This document shows positions 49,142 to 62,099 of a stretch of 64,000 bases of DNA, piece after piece. The notes beneath the pieces are model-generated. The model saw only the letters and a list, made by a program, of their open reading frames with translations. It made no database searches and had not been told where the DNA came from. Location: positions 63,495,631 to 63,559,630 of the forward strand of contig CM028379.1 of the NCBI GenBank assembly GCA_013146195.2, written 5' to 3'. The stretch's first letter is position 1; every line of letters begins with the position of its first letter. Origin of the DNA: Codonopsis lanceolata (lineage: Eukaryota > Streptophyta > Magnoliopsida > Asterales > Campanulaceae). Made by a program: the position numbers and the translations under genes.

Positions 49142-51329
49142 TATCACGCCCCGACTCAAAATCCCCATACAGAACTTCAAGCTAATGTGTGTCATAATAA
49201 CAAGTAAACAAAACTTGTGATTAACAAGCTATAATAGGTAATCAATAGAAATAAAGACATGTGTTATACTGTAACAACACCTCGGTTGTCTACACTAGCT
49301 GGCATAACATATAAACATTGAGCTAACACTCGTAACTATACACAAAAGGCTCAACAGCCTAAAATGAGAAATCAACTAACCGCAGAAACTATAAACAAGC
49401 ACGACGTTACACATCGGCTCCAAAAGAAAAGCAAACCAGTCATAAGTAACAAGCATAACACAAACTACCCCAAAATAGAGTTTATATAACTCCATCCACC
49501 CCGATCTTAACAAACTAGAAAATGTACACAAGCTCACAACGAACTACTACCTCAAAAAACAACCTGTCAGATTCTGCGTGTCTCGCCGATCCTTACTTCG
49601 ATCCTCCCGACTGGCTGGAATCTAAGGAAAACAATTAAAGGGAACGGGGTGAGTGATAACTCAGTAAGTTACTATATGCAACTACATGACATGATGTTAT
49701 GCACATGTCATAAACACATTTGTAAATCAAATATAGTTGCACGTATACTTGCATACATCACGTTGATCATGTTATAATACACGTTGATTCAACGTAATTA
49801 AACACATAACAAAGGATATACATATAGGACAACTTTCAGTCATATCATATAACTCGAATCTGAGGCACTGAATCATGTCTGAACCATTAGTCGTGTCCAA
49901 AATAGGTCCTCTCATAGACTCCTTCGGCAAAAAGGACCACATACACTACCGATAGTCATACAAAGTTTAACTTCCCAAAGTTACCCGTATTGATATAACA
50001 GTGGATGCTACTTCCCCACTACGACAGATAGTGGGGGCTAAACCAGACCAATACGAACCACGTACGCCAGTGCTGGACTTAATATGATGCTGTAAATAAA
50101 CACATAAGCATTTAATTGCTTACACATAAATACCAAAGTATGTGATAATTCACGTATAATAAACTATACCAAAAATATTTCCCGTTATCGTAGAAATCAA
50201 GCATGTCACTCATTATATTTTATTGCCCCTAATCGACTCCGTCGAGTCATTCATTTAATATCTATAACTTTCAGGCATCACCGCGATTTGCGGGATTCAT
50301 CCCAACACAATCTCATTGATGTTTTATACGGCATAATAATGGTTTAAAACCATTTAACACATTAACCAGTTTAAATTAACAATAATTTGTAACTAAATTA
50401 TTTATACTCCATATTCAAAACAAATCATATGAGGGTAGCCCACAGTTCATGTATGTTATTATTACATGCAAAGGGAAGGAGATAGTAACTTACCTTTGCC
50501 AAAAAATATCGGTGACAACACAAAATATTCAGGTGTAAACGTAGCCCTCAACACATAGAACACTCATGCGGAGTTGGAATTAAAAACATGTAATATTTCG
50601 TTAACAAATCGAGCCTGAAAGCTCGAACCCTCAACCTTACTCACAAGTATGGCGGACGAAGGAGAGAAATAGAGAAGGTGATGAAATGAGTCACAAGACT
50701 CATTTCACAATCAACAAATAGAGCCTTGGTGGCTGACCCACCAACCGCCTAATCTAACAAAGGAAAAAAAAAGAAAAAATAATTGTTGTTGACAAAGAAA
50801 TGTAATCCTGCGAAATCCAAAATTCAAGTTAACAGTCACTTTGTGAAACAATAAAATAACCAAATAAATGGTTAGTCATTTTGAGGTATCAATCTCAATG
50901 GTGGGTTAAAAGTCAACATTGTCAAAACCAATTAATCACCAATTAGACCCAATTAAATACTAATTAATCGTTATTAATTAGTCAAGGTTAAAATAAAAAT
51001 ATATTTTAACTATATAAAAAGAAACACGTAACGTACTATATACTTCAGGTCAACGTAGTCGAAAATATATATTTTCTAGTTTTAACGTGTAATTTCCTAT
51101 TCCAATATTATAAATCATAATTAATATAACCAAAGTCCAATATGGATTTTAAACACGTCACACATTAAGTCCAACTTATCTTGAGTTCAAATGAACTCTC
51201 ATAAGACAATAACTCAAGTCCACAATGCAACACACATAAACGCATTAAAGATAACATGTATCACGTAATTAATCATGCTAATGCACCATAATGCACAATT
51301 AATCAAATATGCAATTCTCGGGTGTTACA
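49142..51329 (-). mobile_element. Gypsy-type LTR, 2188 bp
   Basis: On the minus strand it starts TGTAACACCCGAGAATTGC and ends GGGGCGTGATA directly before the primer-binding site, the usual form in long-LTR chromovirus-type gypsy elements. The terminal CA has become TA, fitting methylated-C decay. No gene inside. Confidence 0.65.
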
Positions 51330-54010
51330 TCTAAAATAGATACAATGGCTCGACTATACTAGTCGGCTCCAAAACAATACATCAATAAGAAACTAATACA
51401 AGTCTACCCTAGTAAAGTTTACATAACTTTACATCCGTGTCTCACATAAATAATAATGCAAAACATAAATAACTCCAAACTATTGGTTGGAAGACCACCT
51501 GTTATCAACTGCGAACACACTGCCTCAACACGTAATAACGAGCTCACTACACACACTAAGGAAAACAAAGGTGTGGGATGAGTCATAAAAACCCAATAAG
51601 CTACTAAATGCAACTACATGACATGACATAATACTCGGTCATATAATCATAGTATGACATCATAATAGTATACCAAAGCATATTAAGTACCACAAAATCA
51701 CTCGTATACATAATCTCATGTAAACCACATAGTAGATTGTTTTTTAGATAAGTACTCGAAAGTAAACACATATAGCAAAATATAAATATCTGACTGTGTC
51801 TGTATGTGATGCTATTGTTGTACACATGCTGAAATGCAACCGAACCGGATCTCGTGCTCGACCCAATAACCAAACCAATATCATATCCAATATCTTCTCA
51901 CTAGGGGTGAGCTTGGTCCGGTTCGGTCCATTTTTTTGGAAAAAATGAGAGAACCAGGACCAGACCAATAGTCCGGTTCTCAAAAAATATAGAACCAGGA
52001 CCAACCCAATATGTTTGAGAACCAATACATTGGTCCGGTCCAGAACCAATTGAAGACGACGAACCGGGACCAATACGATGGTTATTTATTTTTTACCTGT
52101 TTAATACAAATACATAATAAAATCTAAAAGATTTAAACTTCATAAATAGATTTAAAAACCTTCAATAAAATTACATTCAACAATTAAAAGTGTCGAAATC
52201 ATAGATTTTTGTGTCTCATCGAGTCATCGACTGACTACTATTTATAGTGGGTCTAGTTAACCACTTGACCCAAGTGCTTAAGCAATAGTCATACATATAG
52301 AACTAAGCTTGTTAGGTTAGTTACACTGTATACCTTTAAGTAGGGTTCAAAACTTCAAAGTTCAAATTGAACATAATTAGAAATAAAATGGTTTGTAGAA
52401 AGTAGAAATTGCTAACATTGAAAGATCACATAACATGTAATGAGAAGTAGGGCAGAGGCAATGCAGCAATGGACCATTGAGAAGCATGTGAAGGCAGAGG
52501 TAGATAGATCACATAACATGTAATGAGAAATTGAAAAGCATGTGAAGGCAATATCTTTGGTCGACAGCCACAGCCACAACCACCAATGAAGAAGACTAGG
52601 AGAGTGGGGGAAACGGGAAATCTAGGGTTTGTCTTTGAGAGAGATAAAGAAGAAGGGGGAGAGAGGTACTGTACCTGGCGGCTGATTTTGTTGGTTGGTT
52701 GGAGACGACGTTAATGGCAGACGCCGGACACCGGACTTAGTCACGAAGGTCGGAGGGATAGCGAGAGCCGAGAGGCGAGAACGACGAGAAGAGAGAGTGA
52801 GATGAGTACTGTCTGAGTGTCTGTCGATGAGAGAGAGAGATGAATTCACAAATAGGAATATATGATTTAGTTTTAGGGTTAGTATAATAGTGTTTATATA
52901 TATATATATATTAATCATACTATATTAGTATATTATATATAATAAAATAATAATAAATACACATCGGTCCGGTTCTGTAAAAATTCAGATCCAAGACCAA
53001 TCCAAAGTATTGGTCCGGTTCATTTTCGACTGGTCCGGTCCGGTTCCGGAAAACTTTTGCTCACCCTTACTTCCCACTGGTTTTCCCTAGTGAATAATCA
53101 AAACTCATCCGTTTATCGTAATGAGTCTGCGTTGCCTTTCATCCAACCTAGGATAAAGAAATGAGAGCTCACTATAAGGCTAGATAACGCTAATACGAGG
53201 ACCACATCCTAATATTGGCCAAATAGTGAAGAGAAATGAGAACCAATGTGGCGACTCATATCGATTGCTTATTCAAAGGCTATGAGTCATCCTATTGCCG
53301 ACTCAACACAAAGACGCTAGCTGGACTTAAACAAGTCCGACAAGAGCGGACTCATCCAAATCAAGTAGGTCATAATGCTCTACTAAACCCAAATCTCAAT
53401 GCACATAATTGCACATACTTATCATGCTCGGCTAACTACACGTTTAGTCCAAGTATTCATACATTGGGGTACCCATGATCCCAAGTCACAAACCCAAATA
53501 AGAATAGCATATATGCTTATTCACAATCACGCCATGAGGTCCACAATGATCCTCCATACACAACCAAATCAAAGACTACTAAGTTAGTCTATTAACGCCC
53601 ACAAATTATGACTTAATACTTAGTCTTCACAAAACAACCTCAGACTATAATACATAGCCCAAACTCGTCGTATACAATTGACGTTCTCAAATCCACACTT
53701 AAAGCATATAAAGACTACCCCATAGTCACAACCTCACAAGTGCATTCCCGTGCACTCGACCTAATTGTCATGGGATAGAAACCCATCCAATAATCCACTC
53801 TTAATAACATTGAGACCAATGAATGGTCCCTAATGTTCCGTGCTCTACTGAACATGTTCTAAGTCGAATCTCAAGAGTCGCAAACCGACTAATCAATTCT
53901 CGAACTTCAAGTAGCTCAATAATATGGCTTTCTAATTTAGTAAAGCGTCATCTATCAATCGTTATTAAGATTTCTAAAACGTGGAGTTCATCAAGTATAG
54001 CCTTAAAACA
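51330..54010 (-). mobile_element. Older, related LTR-like sequence (interrupted)
   Basis: 51340-51640 matches the interior of the LTR to its left (for example taaatgcaactacatgacatga, at about 49675 and 51605). The stretch resumes after the hAT-like insertion at 53078. Its left and right limits are uncertain. Open frames here (53236-53478, 53823-54383) have no domain. Confidence 0.45.
51902..53069. mobile_element. Non-autonomous hAT-like DNA transposon, 1168 bp
   Basis: Terminal inverted repeats TAGGGGTGAGC and TAAGGGTGAGC (one mismatch), then repeated ggtccggttcggtcc-type subterminal motifs at both ends. It is flanked by an 8-bp duplication, CTTCTCAC (51894-51901) and CTTCCCAC (53070-53077), one mismatch. 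This length and TIR style fit hAT. No transposase. Inside, 52423-52550 has a partial tandem duplication of gatcacataacatgtaatga. Confidence 0.85.
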
Positions 54011-54840
54011 CAAGCATATTCCACTAATGACCCTTGACCAAAACAATTGCCTAACTCATTATCAAAACCCTTCCATCCTACCACAATTACAGTTCATGTC
54101 CTCTTACCTCTCTCCAATTCGACCTCTGCCTCTGTCATCCACCTTCCTCCTTCAGACCTCCTTCTTCATCGTGTCTCTCATTCGATCCTCCTCCTTCATC
54201 AGCCTTCATCTCTCCTTCGTCCTCCACATTTCGATTCCGCCACCGAGGGGTCGTATCTCTCTCTCTCTCTCTTCCCTCTCATCCCATGAATCCGATTCGC
54301 GAGATTCTGATTCTCTCATCCCATCTTTGTTTCTCACATTCCACAACCTATGGTTTAAGTTGATTAATCGATTCGTGACTTGATTGATCGACTTTGGTGT
54401 GTCGATTGATTGATTCATGAGTTGATTGATCGACTCGATGTGTTCTTAAATCATTCATTAAGATATTTTGGGGTTTTCATTTAAAAAAAAAAAAAGGGTC
54501 TTTTAAGAATGTTTGAGTAAGTGCAGCTGTTTTTGCTATTAATGTCTTTTGACCGGCCTTTTTAAAAAATTTCCCCGACAAACAGTACACTCGAGTAGAT
54601 CATATTCTTATCGGATTCCACTCTTATCCTATTTATGGAAACTTTTATTTAGGACTATTCTCTTATTAGATAGGAAGTTTTTCCAACAGTTGTTATCTAT
54701 CGAGAATTTTATACAGACTGAAGATGAAGATGAGACAGCAAGACGATGAAGATGATCAAACTAGGGTTTTTTACGAGCTTTGTTCCATGATCATTAACAT
54801 TCTCGGATCTCCTCCTTTTCCCATTCCTTTCCCAAGCTCT
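54010..54840 (+). other. Upstream region of the two-exon membrane-protein gene
   Basis: CT-rich sequence (54240-54290) that could be promoter or leader, short repeats of gattgattgatcgact type (54355-54440) and an A run at 54482-54494. The 54724 ATG is in frame with the gene but adds an acidic and hydrophobic stretch not needed by the protein; 54841 is preferred. Confidence 0.4.
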
Positions 54841-57800
54841 ATGAGTAATTTCGGTTCGTCTTCCTCGTCGTCGGGTCGGGCCTCTTCACGGGTGTCTCCG
54901 GCCGCTTTCGCGTCACTGTTCCTCGGGATTTCGCTAGCACTAATGATGTTTGGATCCGCAATTTTTGTGATTGGCTTTATATTGATGCCTTGGGTCATTT
55001 CCTTGGTATTGTTGTTTTACCTTGCCGGCATCGTCTCTAGTTTGTCCAATCTGGCCCGTGCCGTTCTCTGTCCTCCCTCCAATGACGTCGCCGGTGAGGA
55101 ACTTTCCATTCATTCTCTTTCTTATTCCCTTCGTTCCCAATCAAAGTCGTATGTCTCATTTTAGTTGTTCATTTTTTAATTAAAGAAATTGAGTTTAGAT
55201 TGTTTCTACTTTCTAGTGTTCCTGTACTCACAGTAAAGATGGACAAGGCTATTAACAAATTTAAATTTAGATCTTTTTTTGGGATAAATTCTTTGAAAAT
55301 ATGAGCATCTCCAAACGTGAACTACACCTTTTTTTAAAAAAATCTCTTCAATGCAACCGGGGATAATGGTTGTGGATACAAAATGTGAATCGATTTTTCT
55401 CACATTCTCGATAAAAATGTCAATTTTTAACATTCTAGTCGAGGATTTGAATACATTCTATTCAGTATTTTTCTTTTTGAAAACTCTAATCGGTATTTTT
55501 CTTCTAAAACACTTCCTATAGGTTGTTTCCTTTTCTTTTATTTTTAATTTTTTTTTTGTCAATTTTCATTTTATTGGTGGACGCATGCTAAATGAGATCA
55601 ATTCCACCTTGCATTGAAGGGGTTTCATTTAATTGAATGTGTTGAAGAAAGAAAAACTGGCTACATGGGGTTAAATTCAATGTTGCATTGGTGATGCTTG
55701 AAGAGATAGATACTCAATTAGGGACAGAAAAAATTAATTTTTGTGTTAGCTGAAGTATCGGATTAGGATTTATAAGAATCTTGTTGATCATAATTATAAA
55801 AGTATCCCACGATACAGTTATTCATGGGCATAATTTTTAAAGAGGAAGAACATCTCAAAATATAATGGTGGATTATTTGATTGAAAGGGAGGGAGTATGA
55901 ACTAATGTATTACTTCATCAAAATTGTACTTGAATTTGAGCTTTTCATTAAGTACAAACAATTGACTTGATCCAGACAGACCCTTAATATGTTTAGATCC
56001 CTGTGTGTTCTTTTTCTATTTTCTGTTCATATTCTTTGTTGTTCATCATGGCATTAGTGATTACTTGATTTCTTTCTTAAATATGGTCCATCTTGATTGC
56101 TACAACAATATTAATGGTATGTCGATCGAAGAAATCTATGGTGCTAAAAGGTTTTTTATATTGTAGATGGATAACCATATTATTTCCCATCGGTAGATAA
56201 AGTGGACTCTGCAAGCACCATTCATTAGAACAAAAATGAAGTGGAATGCTTTTATTTAGCTTTTTGTTGTTTTTGGATTACTTGGACAGCTGCACCCATT
56301 TCCTTCCATCCATCCTGTTACTTGTTGATTCCGTAGTAGTACTAATAGCAATAGCTTTAACAAAAAAAAAATAAAAAAAAATAGCAATAGATCTGCATGT
56401 GAGCTTGCACTTGGCTAATGAAATTTTCTTGGACTTGGACAGTTGAAGGGTCCATTAATGTTCAGACCTTTCACAGAACTTACAATTTGGCTAGGTGACT
56501 TACCTGCTACTGTGATGGCTCAAAAAGATTTGAAGAATATAAAGGATGTAATTGAAATGTGTATAGCTTAATGTCAAGGGAATATGTTGATTGTTGAAGG
56601 CAATGGCTGTTTTTTTGTCTGGTTGAGATACTGTGCATTGTTTACGCTTTGGTGTATCTAGAACATTAAACATGTTTTGAGTTTCTACAACTATCTACTG
56701 AACACATTCCCAAATATCTATTGAAAGTGAAAATGCTCCTCAAGGGAAGAGAGGATGATGACCTCCTCTTTGCTTGTGTGTATGATTAATGAGTTTGTCT
56801 CTCATTTTCTTCCTTTTGCGGTCTTTTTGGGCTATAACTTACTATGCAGTGAGGATGTAATAGATAGAAGTGTGACATTCAAAAAGAATTTTAAATGTTG
56901 TCCGATATGTAGACTGTCTAGTCGGACTATGGATCAGGATGTACCCTGCCTTTCTATAATTTTAAAAGCTTCTAAAGTGAAGTGATGAAGAATTTGCAGT
57001 CATATACTTGCTCTGTGGATACACTGCATCCTGGATCATTTGAATATAAAATTGTCCAGTTCTGCAGCAACTCCATGTTGGGTGCTATTGGGCTTCTCAA
57101 CCCCAAAAGTTAGCTAAATGGTGAGGCTTTCCCTCGCACTTATTTACCAAATACCCAACTTCTTCCACAAACGATGTGGGATACCCAACAATCTCCCCCT
57201 CACACATTGATCATTGACTACTTGGTTAAAAAGTGTGAGGGAAAGCCTCACCTTTGAGCTAGCTTTTGGGGTTGAGAACACCCAATAGCACCCAACACAC
57301 CATGTGCTGGCTGTGTAACTATTAATAACATCCTAGATGACATACTAATGTGAGTTCAATCTGAATGAGACAATTGATGATCCCAGACCAGTCTGACTGA
57401 ACCCAAAAAAAGAAAGAATCTGCTTGAATCAGTTCTTCAATTCCTTCATGAGCCATTTTACTTTTTCCATAATATAGCATCACATAGATATTATTCTGGA
57501 ATATTTGGATCAAATACATATCAATATAGGCCTCCTTTTTAGTTTTTGTATTGATTAGTCATTCCACTAAACTATACTTACTGATCTAATTACACTTTGG
57601 TGGCTTGAACTTTATTCACCCTATGATCAAGCTCATTAGATCAAACATGGTACAGCAGCCTCGTAGTCCTCTGTAGATGTTATGTTAGTCAGTCGCCTAG
57701 ACATTCATATAACAGTGATTTGTGATCCTTGGAGATGACATCCCTTGACATTGTTTTTTCATATTCAATATTTCATGATGTCTTGTGTTAGCTGCTGATG

Positions 57801-57939
57801 GTATAGTCTGAGTGTAGGTTGTGTGGGTAACTTTATACTCTTAATTCACTACTTTGTATATTGATTGTTCTTGTTGTAAGAATACAGTAACTTAACAATG
57901 CTCTTGATGATTCATTACGCAGCATGGAAACTTTCATGA
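54841..57939 (+). CDS. Small two-TM membrane protein, two exons (89 aa)
   Basis: Exon 1 is 54841-55093, exon 2 is 57923-57939 (TGA). The donor is CCG/GTGAGG and the acceptor is attacgcag; joining makes GCA and an end of PSNDVAAWKLS. The product has a Ser-rich N-terminus (MSNFGSSSSSSGRASSR) and two hydrophobic segments at about residues 20-48 and 50-70 (ISLALMMFGSAIFVIGFILM, then WVISLVLLFYLAGIVSS), so it is probably an integral membrane protein of unknown role. Without splicing the frame runs to 55164 with a less plausible tail. An in-frame ATG at 54724 would add 39 residues; I chose 54841 because the sequence from there is compact and follows a new Ser-rich start. I cannot name the family. 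Two DUF3339 genes lie just downstream. Confidence 0.6.
55094..57075 (+). other. Intron of the membrane-protein gene
   Basis: AT-rich intron sequence. The open frame 56755-56985 is not supported. Confidence 0.45.
57076..57297. mobile_element. Foldback MITE with ~75-bp inverted repeats
   Basis: The left arm (tgttgggtgctattggg ... gaggctttccctc) and right arm (gagggaaagcctc ... cccaatagcacccaaca) are near-perfect reverse complements over about 75 bp, with a ~70-bp spacer. Flanks ccatg (57073-57077) and ccatg (57300-57304) may be a short target duplication. It lies in the intron of the gene at 54841, so the pre-mRNA can form a long hairpin there. Confidence 0.8.
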
Positions 57940-58448
57940 AGTGGAGGATCATAGCTTAACAAGCCCAGGAAAAGAGGATATCGATTTTGAGATTAGTTTG
58001 AACCTGATATAGTTAGAAATCAGCACCGAGGAAAATGTATAAGTTGGCAATTCTTGGAATGCCAAAGTGAGTAGTTAGAAGGTATCTTTTTCTTCAATTT
58101 AGACTGAAATCTCATTTTTGTTATTATATATTTATGTGTCTACTTTTGCCTTCATTCTTCTTGTTGAGATGGATATGTGGATGTGGGTTCTACATCTAAA
58201 GATGCAATCTCAAAAAATGTTACTGACCACATCTTTGAACTGAGAAAGAAAAGAGTGGGAAAGAGAAAAATCTAATGCTTGGAAAGAATAAGGAGGTTGA
58301 AGAAGAGAAGAAAGAACAGAGTACAGAGTATGACTAAACAGGTGAGGTCGTGTCCATCGAATTAATTGTAATTTAAAACAAAAAGAAGAGGGAAAAAAGA
58401 ATTGAGAGCAAAGAGAGCCCCAATGCTTGCAGTGCAGTAACTGGTGTC

Positions 58449-58658
58449 TTAGCCAGTGCTGATGTGAACACCAATAGCAATGAGGAAGATGGTGATGAGA
58501 CCGAAGTAGATGATGGTGTGGACAAAGATGGAGACTCCGCTTGTCTGCATGTTGGCAAACTCGATAGCTCGGCTCTTCCCTGGCAACTGGAACAATAGCC
58601 CCGGTGTCAATAGTACGAAGAGGACCACCGCTATTACGACTGGTCCCCAATCTGCCAT
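58449..58658 (-). CDS. DUF3339 family small membrane protein (69 aa)
   Basis: A complete intronless frame. It starts MADWGPVVIAVVLFVLLTPG, followed by LLFQLPGKSRAIEFANMQTS and GVSIFVHTIIYFGLITIFLI. The MADWGPV start, the LxPGLLFQLPG motif, the EFxNMxTSGxSI motif and the second hydrophobic segment are the signature of the plant DUF3339 family, whose members are about 65-75 residues with two membrane segments and no established biochemical role. A TATA-like stretch lies upstream near 58738. It is divergent from the related gene at 60838, with start codons 2.2 kb apart. The overlapping 146-codon frame at 58210 is a shadow. Confidence 0.93.
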   Translation of the reverse strand: MADWGPVVIAVVLFVLLTPGLLFQLPGKSRAIEFANMQTSGVSIFVHTIIYFGLITIFLIAIGVHISTG

Positions 58659-58669
58659 TAGCTCTCCTT

Positions 58670-60837
58670 TTTGCCTTTCCTTTTAGGTGAACTCCTTTCT
58701 TTTCTTGGCCAAAATTAAAGAATTTGGGTAGACAAGATATAGTGTATGAGCGGCTACATAAATGTCAAGAATATGCGGTGGTTTGCCGAATGACAACAAC
58801 AGAGGTGACAAAGGAGAGGTCAAAAATCCGGCTGAGGCATTGAATTGATCATTCCTTGTACAAAATGTAGACGGCCATATGGCTTAGGTGTCATTTTCCT
58901 AAAATTTGGAAGGCATTTCTGTGAGGGTGACCAATGGGCTATGAGCTTGTTAGATGGATAATGGTACTTTCCCACAGCTTTCAGCCCAACTAAACCATGA
59001 TCTAAATTGAGATGGGCTAATTCGGATTGCCAAAAAGCCCAATAAGATTCTCGTGCGAAATAGAATAGTATAATTAAGTACTTGATTTGTCGAAACATAA
59101 TCGTACATTCGTACTCTGTCAAATTATTCTCGTGAAAATATTATGTTCTAGTCCGCAAATGTAGAGATAGACGTCTCCGAAACCCTATGGGAACTCTTTC
59201 ATGTCCGGATCTTATGAATCATACAATTTTAATGAACCAAACTTGGTATTAGAAGGATAACGATAGACAATGTTCTAGAAAATGATTAATTGTCCTGACT
59301 TCTTTTATCTTCGTTTTCTCAATCTCACGAACAAGATCTTAGAATCAATTTAGTTGGTGGACGAAGGGGGTAGGTTAGAGGATCGACCGGTAGTGGATTC
59401 CGTTTTCCTTGAACATTTCTTCCAAAATTTCAGCTAATTACCTAGATGATGGTATGCGTATTTTTGCACTATCATTTCCTCTTTTTAATTATTTATAACT
59501 TAAAAATTATGGGTATATTGATAATATTAAAAAGCGTGACAAGACTTTCTTTAAATAAAAATAATTGATATAATCAAAATATATAATATGGTTTTCATAA
59601 AATATAAAATTTAAAAGTATAAATATTTTATTTCAAAGGACCTTTTTTTGTAAAAACTAATCTCTACCTTTAGAGAACAGCTAATTACCTAGACCTTCCC
59701 TTGGCAAAACCTTCACCGCTATTCCGAGATTATAATATCTCAAATGTGACTAATGTGCTCGGTAATTTGGTGTGATGCGGTTTTTGCCATCAACACCCCA
59801 TCTACTTTTGTAACGAACCTCTTGACGTGGATTTACAGAGAGACTACACCAATGGATATTTTTGTATTTCAATTGCACCTCTTTCTTCCCCAAATGTTTT
59901 TCCTTCAATTCCATCTTTCTAGGTTTCTTGAAAGATAAAAAATAGCCTTGATAAAGTCGTTCCGTTAATTCACGTCAACAAGTTCGTTACAAAATTGGAT
60001 GGGCGTTGACGACAATGATAGCATCGCACCCAACTTACTGAATACATTGGTCATAATTAAGATATTGTAATGTAGTTGGTCAAATTGGTTACCTACAATT
60101 AGTAAGATGGTTATTTGAATAATTTTCCCTAACAACGAAGATACATTTTATATTCTTAGAAAATAAAAATTATTTTGTTTGCAACTTTTTTTAGAACACC
60201 ACTTTTATCATTTTACACTTATTTTTTTTCTTGATTTAATTATGGGTCATAAGCGCATGAGCTTTAAGGAAAACTATACATTATATCAATATTAATAATC
60301 AAGTCAAACAAGACAATTTTGAGGTAAACATTTGGCTTGGAGCCGACGAGGTAAACCACTCAAATCTATCTTTTTACCTTATCTATTCCCATCTTGACGC
60401 ATTGCAAACCCCTCCTTTTTCTGGTTCTTTTCTTAGAAGGTCTAAGAATAATTTAGAAACACAAATTTTCCAATTGTATTATAATCTCTCAAAAGCAATG
60501 GAAAAAAGATCAGCACTCAAAGGATCAATTATTGGAGCCTAATGAAGAAAAAAAGTATTGTATCTTACGTCCATACTAAAGACACTAAATTAAAGGTTCC
60601 CTGACCTCCCTCCACTACCCAAATCATACCTTTCCTCCCTTTTATCCTACTCTCTTCTTTCTCTCTAAGTTTAGCATCCCATCCAACCCCCCTTCTCCTT
60701 GACTCCTTCTTCACTAAGTAAATTAGTGCCTACATATTTGGCCAACACCTCCACTCTCCTTTCTCTATCTCCTACTCTTTAAACATAATCTTTTTGATAA
60801 CTACACTTCAAATTTCAATTTCCACAGAAAGAGAGAG
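58670..60837. other. Region between the divergent DUF3339 genes
   Basis: It should hold both promoters. The left part (58660-58760) is the leader of the minus gene. A decayed Stowaway-like remnant lies at about 60146-60316 (ttaattatgggtcataagcg, aaggaaaactatacat). The open frames at 58820-59122 and 59753-59938 have no domain. The plus gene is preceded by a CT-rich leader (60655-60770). Confidence 0.5.
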
Positions 60838-61053
60838 ATGACAGCAGACTGGGGACCGGTTGTGGTAGCGGTGGTAATGTTCATATTGTTATCGCCGGGA
60901 CTGTTATTCCAGCTACCGGCAAGGACGAGGGTGATTGAATTCGGAAACATGTACACGAGTGGGATTTCAATCCTTGTTCATGCTATTATATATGTTTGTA
61001 TTTACACCATCTTGGTTGTTGCTATTGGTATTCACATCCATACTAATAATTAG
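60838..61053 (+). CDS. DUF3339 family small membrane protein (71 aa)
   Basis: A complete intronless frame starting MTADWGPVVVAVVMFILLSP, then GLLFQLPARTRVIEFGNMYT and SGISILVHAIIYVCIYTILV. It has all DUF3339 hallmarks: the ADWGPV start, PGLLFQLP, EFGNMxTSGISI and a C-terminal hydrophobic helix ending IGIHIHTNN. It shares the pattern but only moderate identity with the minus-strand paralogue, most different in the second membrane segment (YVCIYTILVVA against YFGLITIFLIA). It has an extra Thr after the initiator Met. The leader is agaaagagagag before the ATG. Function unknown; membrane location is inferred. Confidence 0.93.
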   Translation: MTADWGPVVVAVVMFILLSPGLLFQLPARTRVIEFGNMYTSGISILVHAIIYVCIYTILVVAIGIHIHTNN

Positions 61054-61059
61054 CCATCT

Positions 61060-62090
61060 CCCAACTCTATACTCTCACCACAAACTTTGCTTATAATTTT
61101 TCACCATCTTTCCATCCTTTTTGTTGGTTGTAATTGGTTCATTACTGTAGATTTGATCTCTTGGACTCTGTTCAATTAATTTGATTAATCAAGTTTCTTT
61201 TCCTAACACATGAATGAAGCTTTCTACTAGAGGTTTGATTTGTACTCAACTCAACTCCCCATCTTATAAAATTTTACGCTTAGTATTATAACACGAATGC
61301 ACCAAGTAGGCCCATAATGCAATCGCTAATGCGTAAGCAGTTGTGTATCGAGTAGTCGAGTCTATAATAATACAATTGATGTTACTTCGGTTTTCTCGTC
61401 TATGGCGATGATCCTTTCTGGTAAATAGAGTATCACACGGCTATATAGTGAGCACAAGGCGGATGAATTTTTTATACAATAACTGTTCTATTGCTAATCT
61501 GTTGGACCTAGATGTAAATATATCCATTTTGCTTCAAGATCAGTTGGCTAGGTTAAGAAACTACTAAAACTAAGTTACAAAATGATCGCTCAAAATCATA
61601 TCCATTATGCAGAGTTTGGCTTAATTAGGAGTGGGTCGAATGAATTATTTGGAACAAACTTTTGTATATTTGATGGATAAATACAAATTGGTTCCCAAGT
61701 TACACACTAGGGTCCTTAAAACTTTTTTAGTTTATGTAACCATTTCTGGTTATGCTAATACAAATTAGGTTCGCTCCCAAATTTATTTATCCGGATACAA
61801 GGAAATCACAAGCATTGATCCAAACGCTTTATACTCCCGTACTTGGGAGGTAATTCTCCAATGCATATGTAAAATGTGAAGATGTGTACTTAGAATCATT
61901 AGGGAGATGGATTAGTTTAAGGTGAACATTCAATGGCTCGAATTATGAGAAATTGTGGGCTGACCCCCTTTCATAAAATTTTAACTGCTTAAGTTGTTTA
62001 TTTATTTTTTAATCGAAAAAAGACACTTTTTGGGGTAAAAATATGACTATACCATTAATGAGTCTGAGCCGGAGCCGCGCTAGGGATCAC
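61060..62090. other. Downstream flank, nothing recognised
   Basis: Probable 3'UTR of the DUF3339 gene up to about 61200 (gttggttgtaattggttc). Beyond that no gene or bounded repeat. Confidence 0.45.
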
Positions 62091-62099
62091 TTACCTAGT

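Noticed and set aside
53823..54383. 186-codon open frame, the longest in the window
   Set aside because: It is built from Ser/Leu-rich, CT-rich sequence with a long LTR-like start, no domain and no plausible gene structure. Length alone does not support it.
54724..55164. Unspliced 146-codon version of the two-TM protein
   Set aside because: Not excluded, but the extra N-terminus is acidic plus hydrophobic leader-like sequence and the C-terminus is translated intron; the spliced model gives a compact protein.
58210..58650. 146-codon minus frame overlapping the DUF3339 gene
   Set aside because: It overlaps the DUF3339 frame in another phase; the latter matches a known family start to finish.
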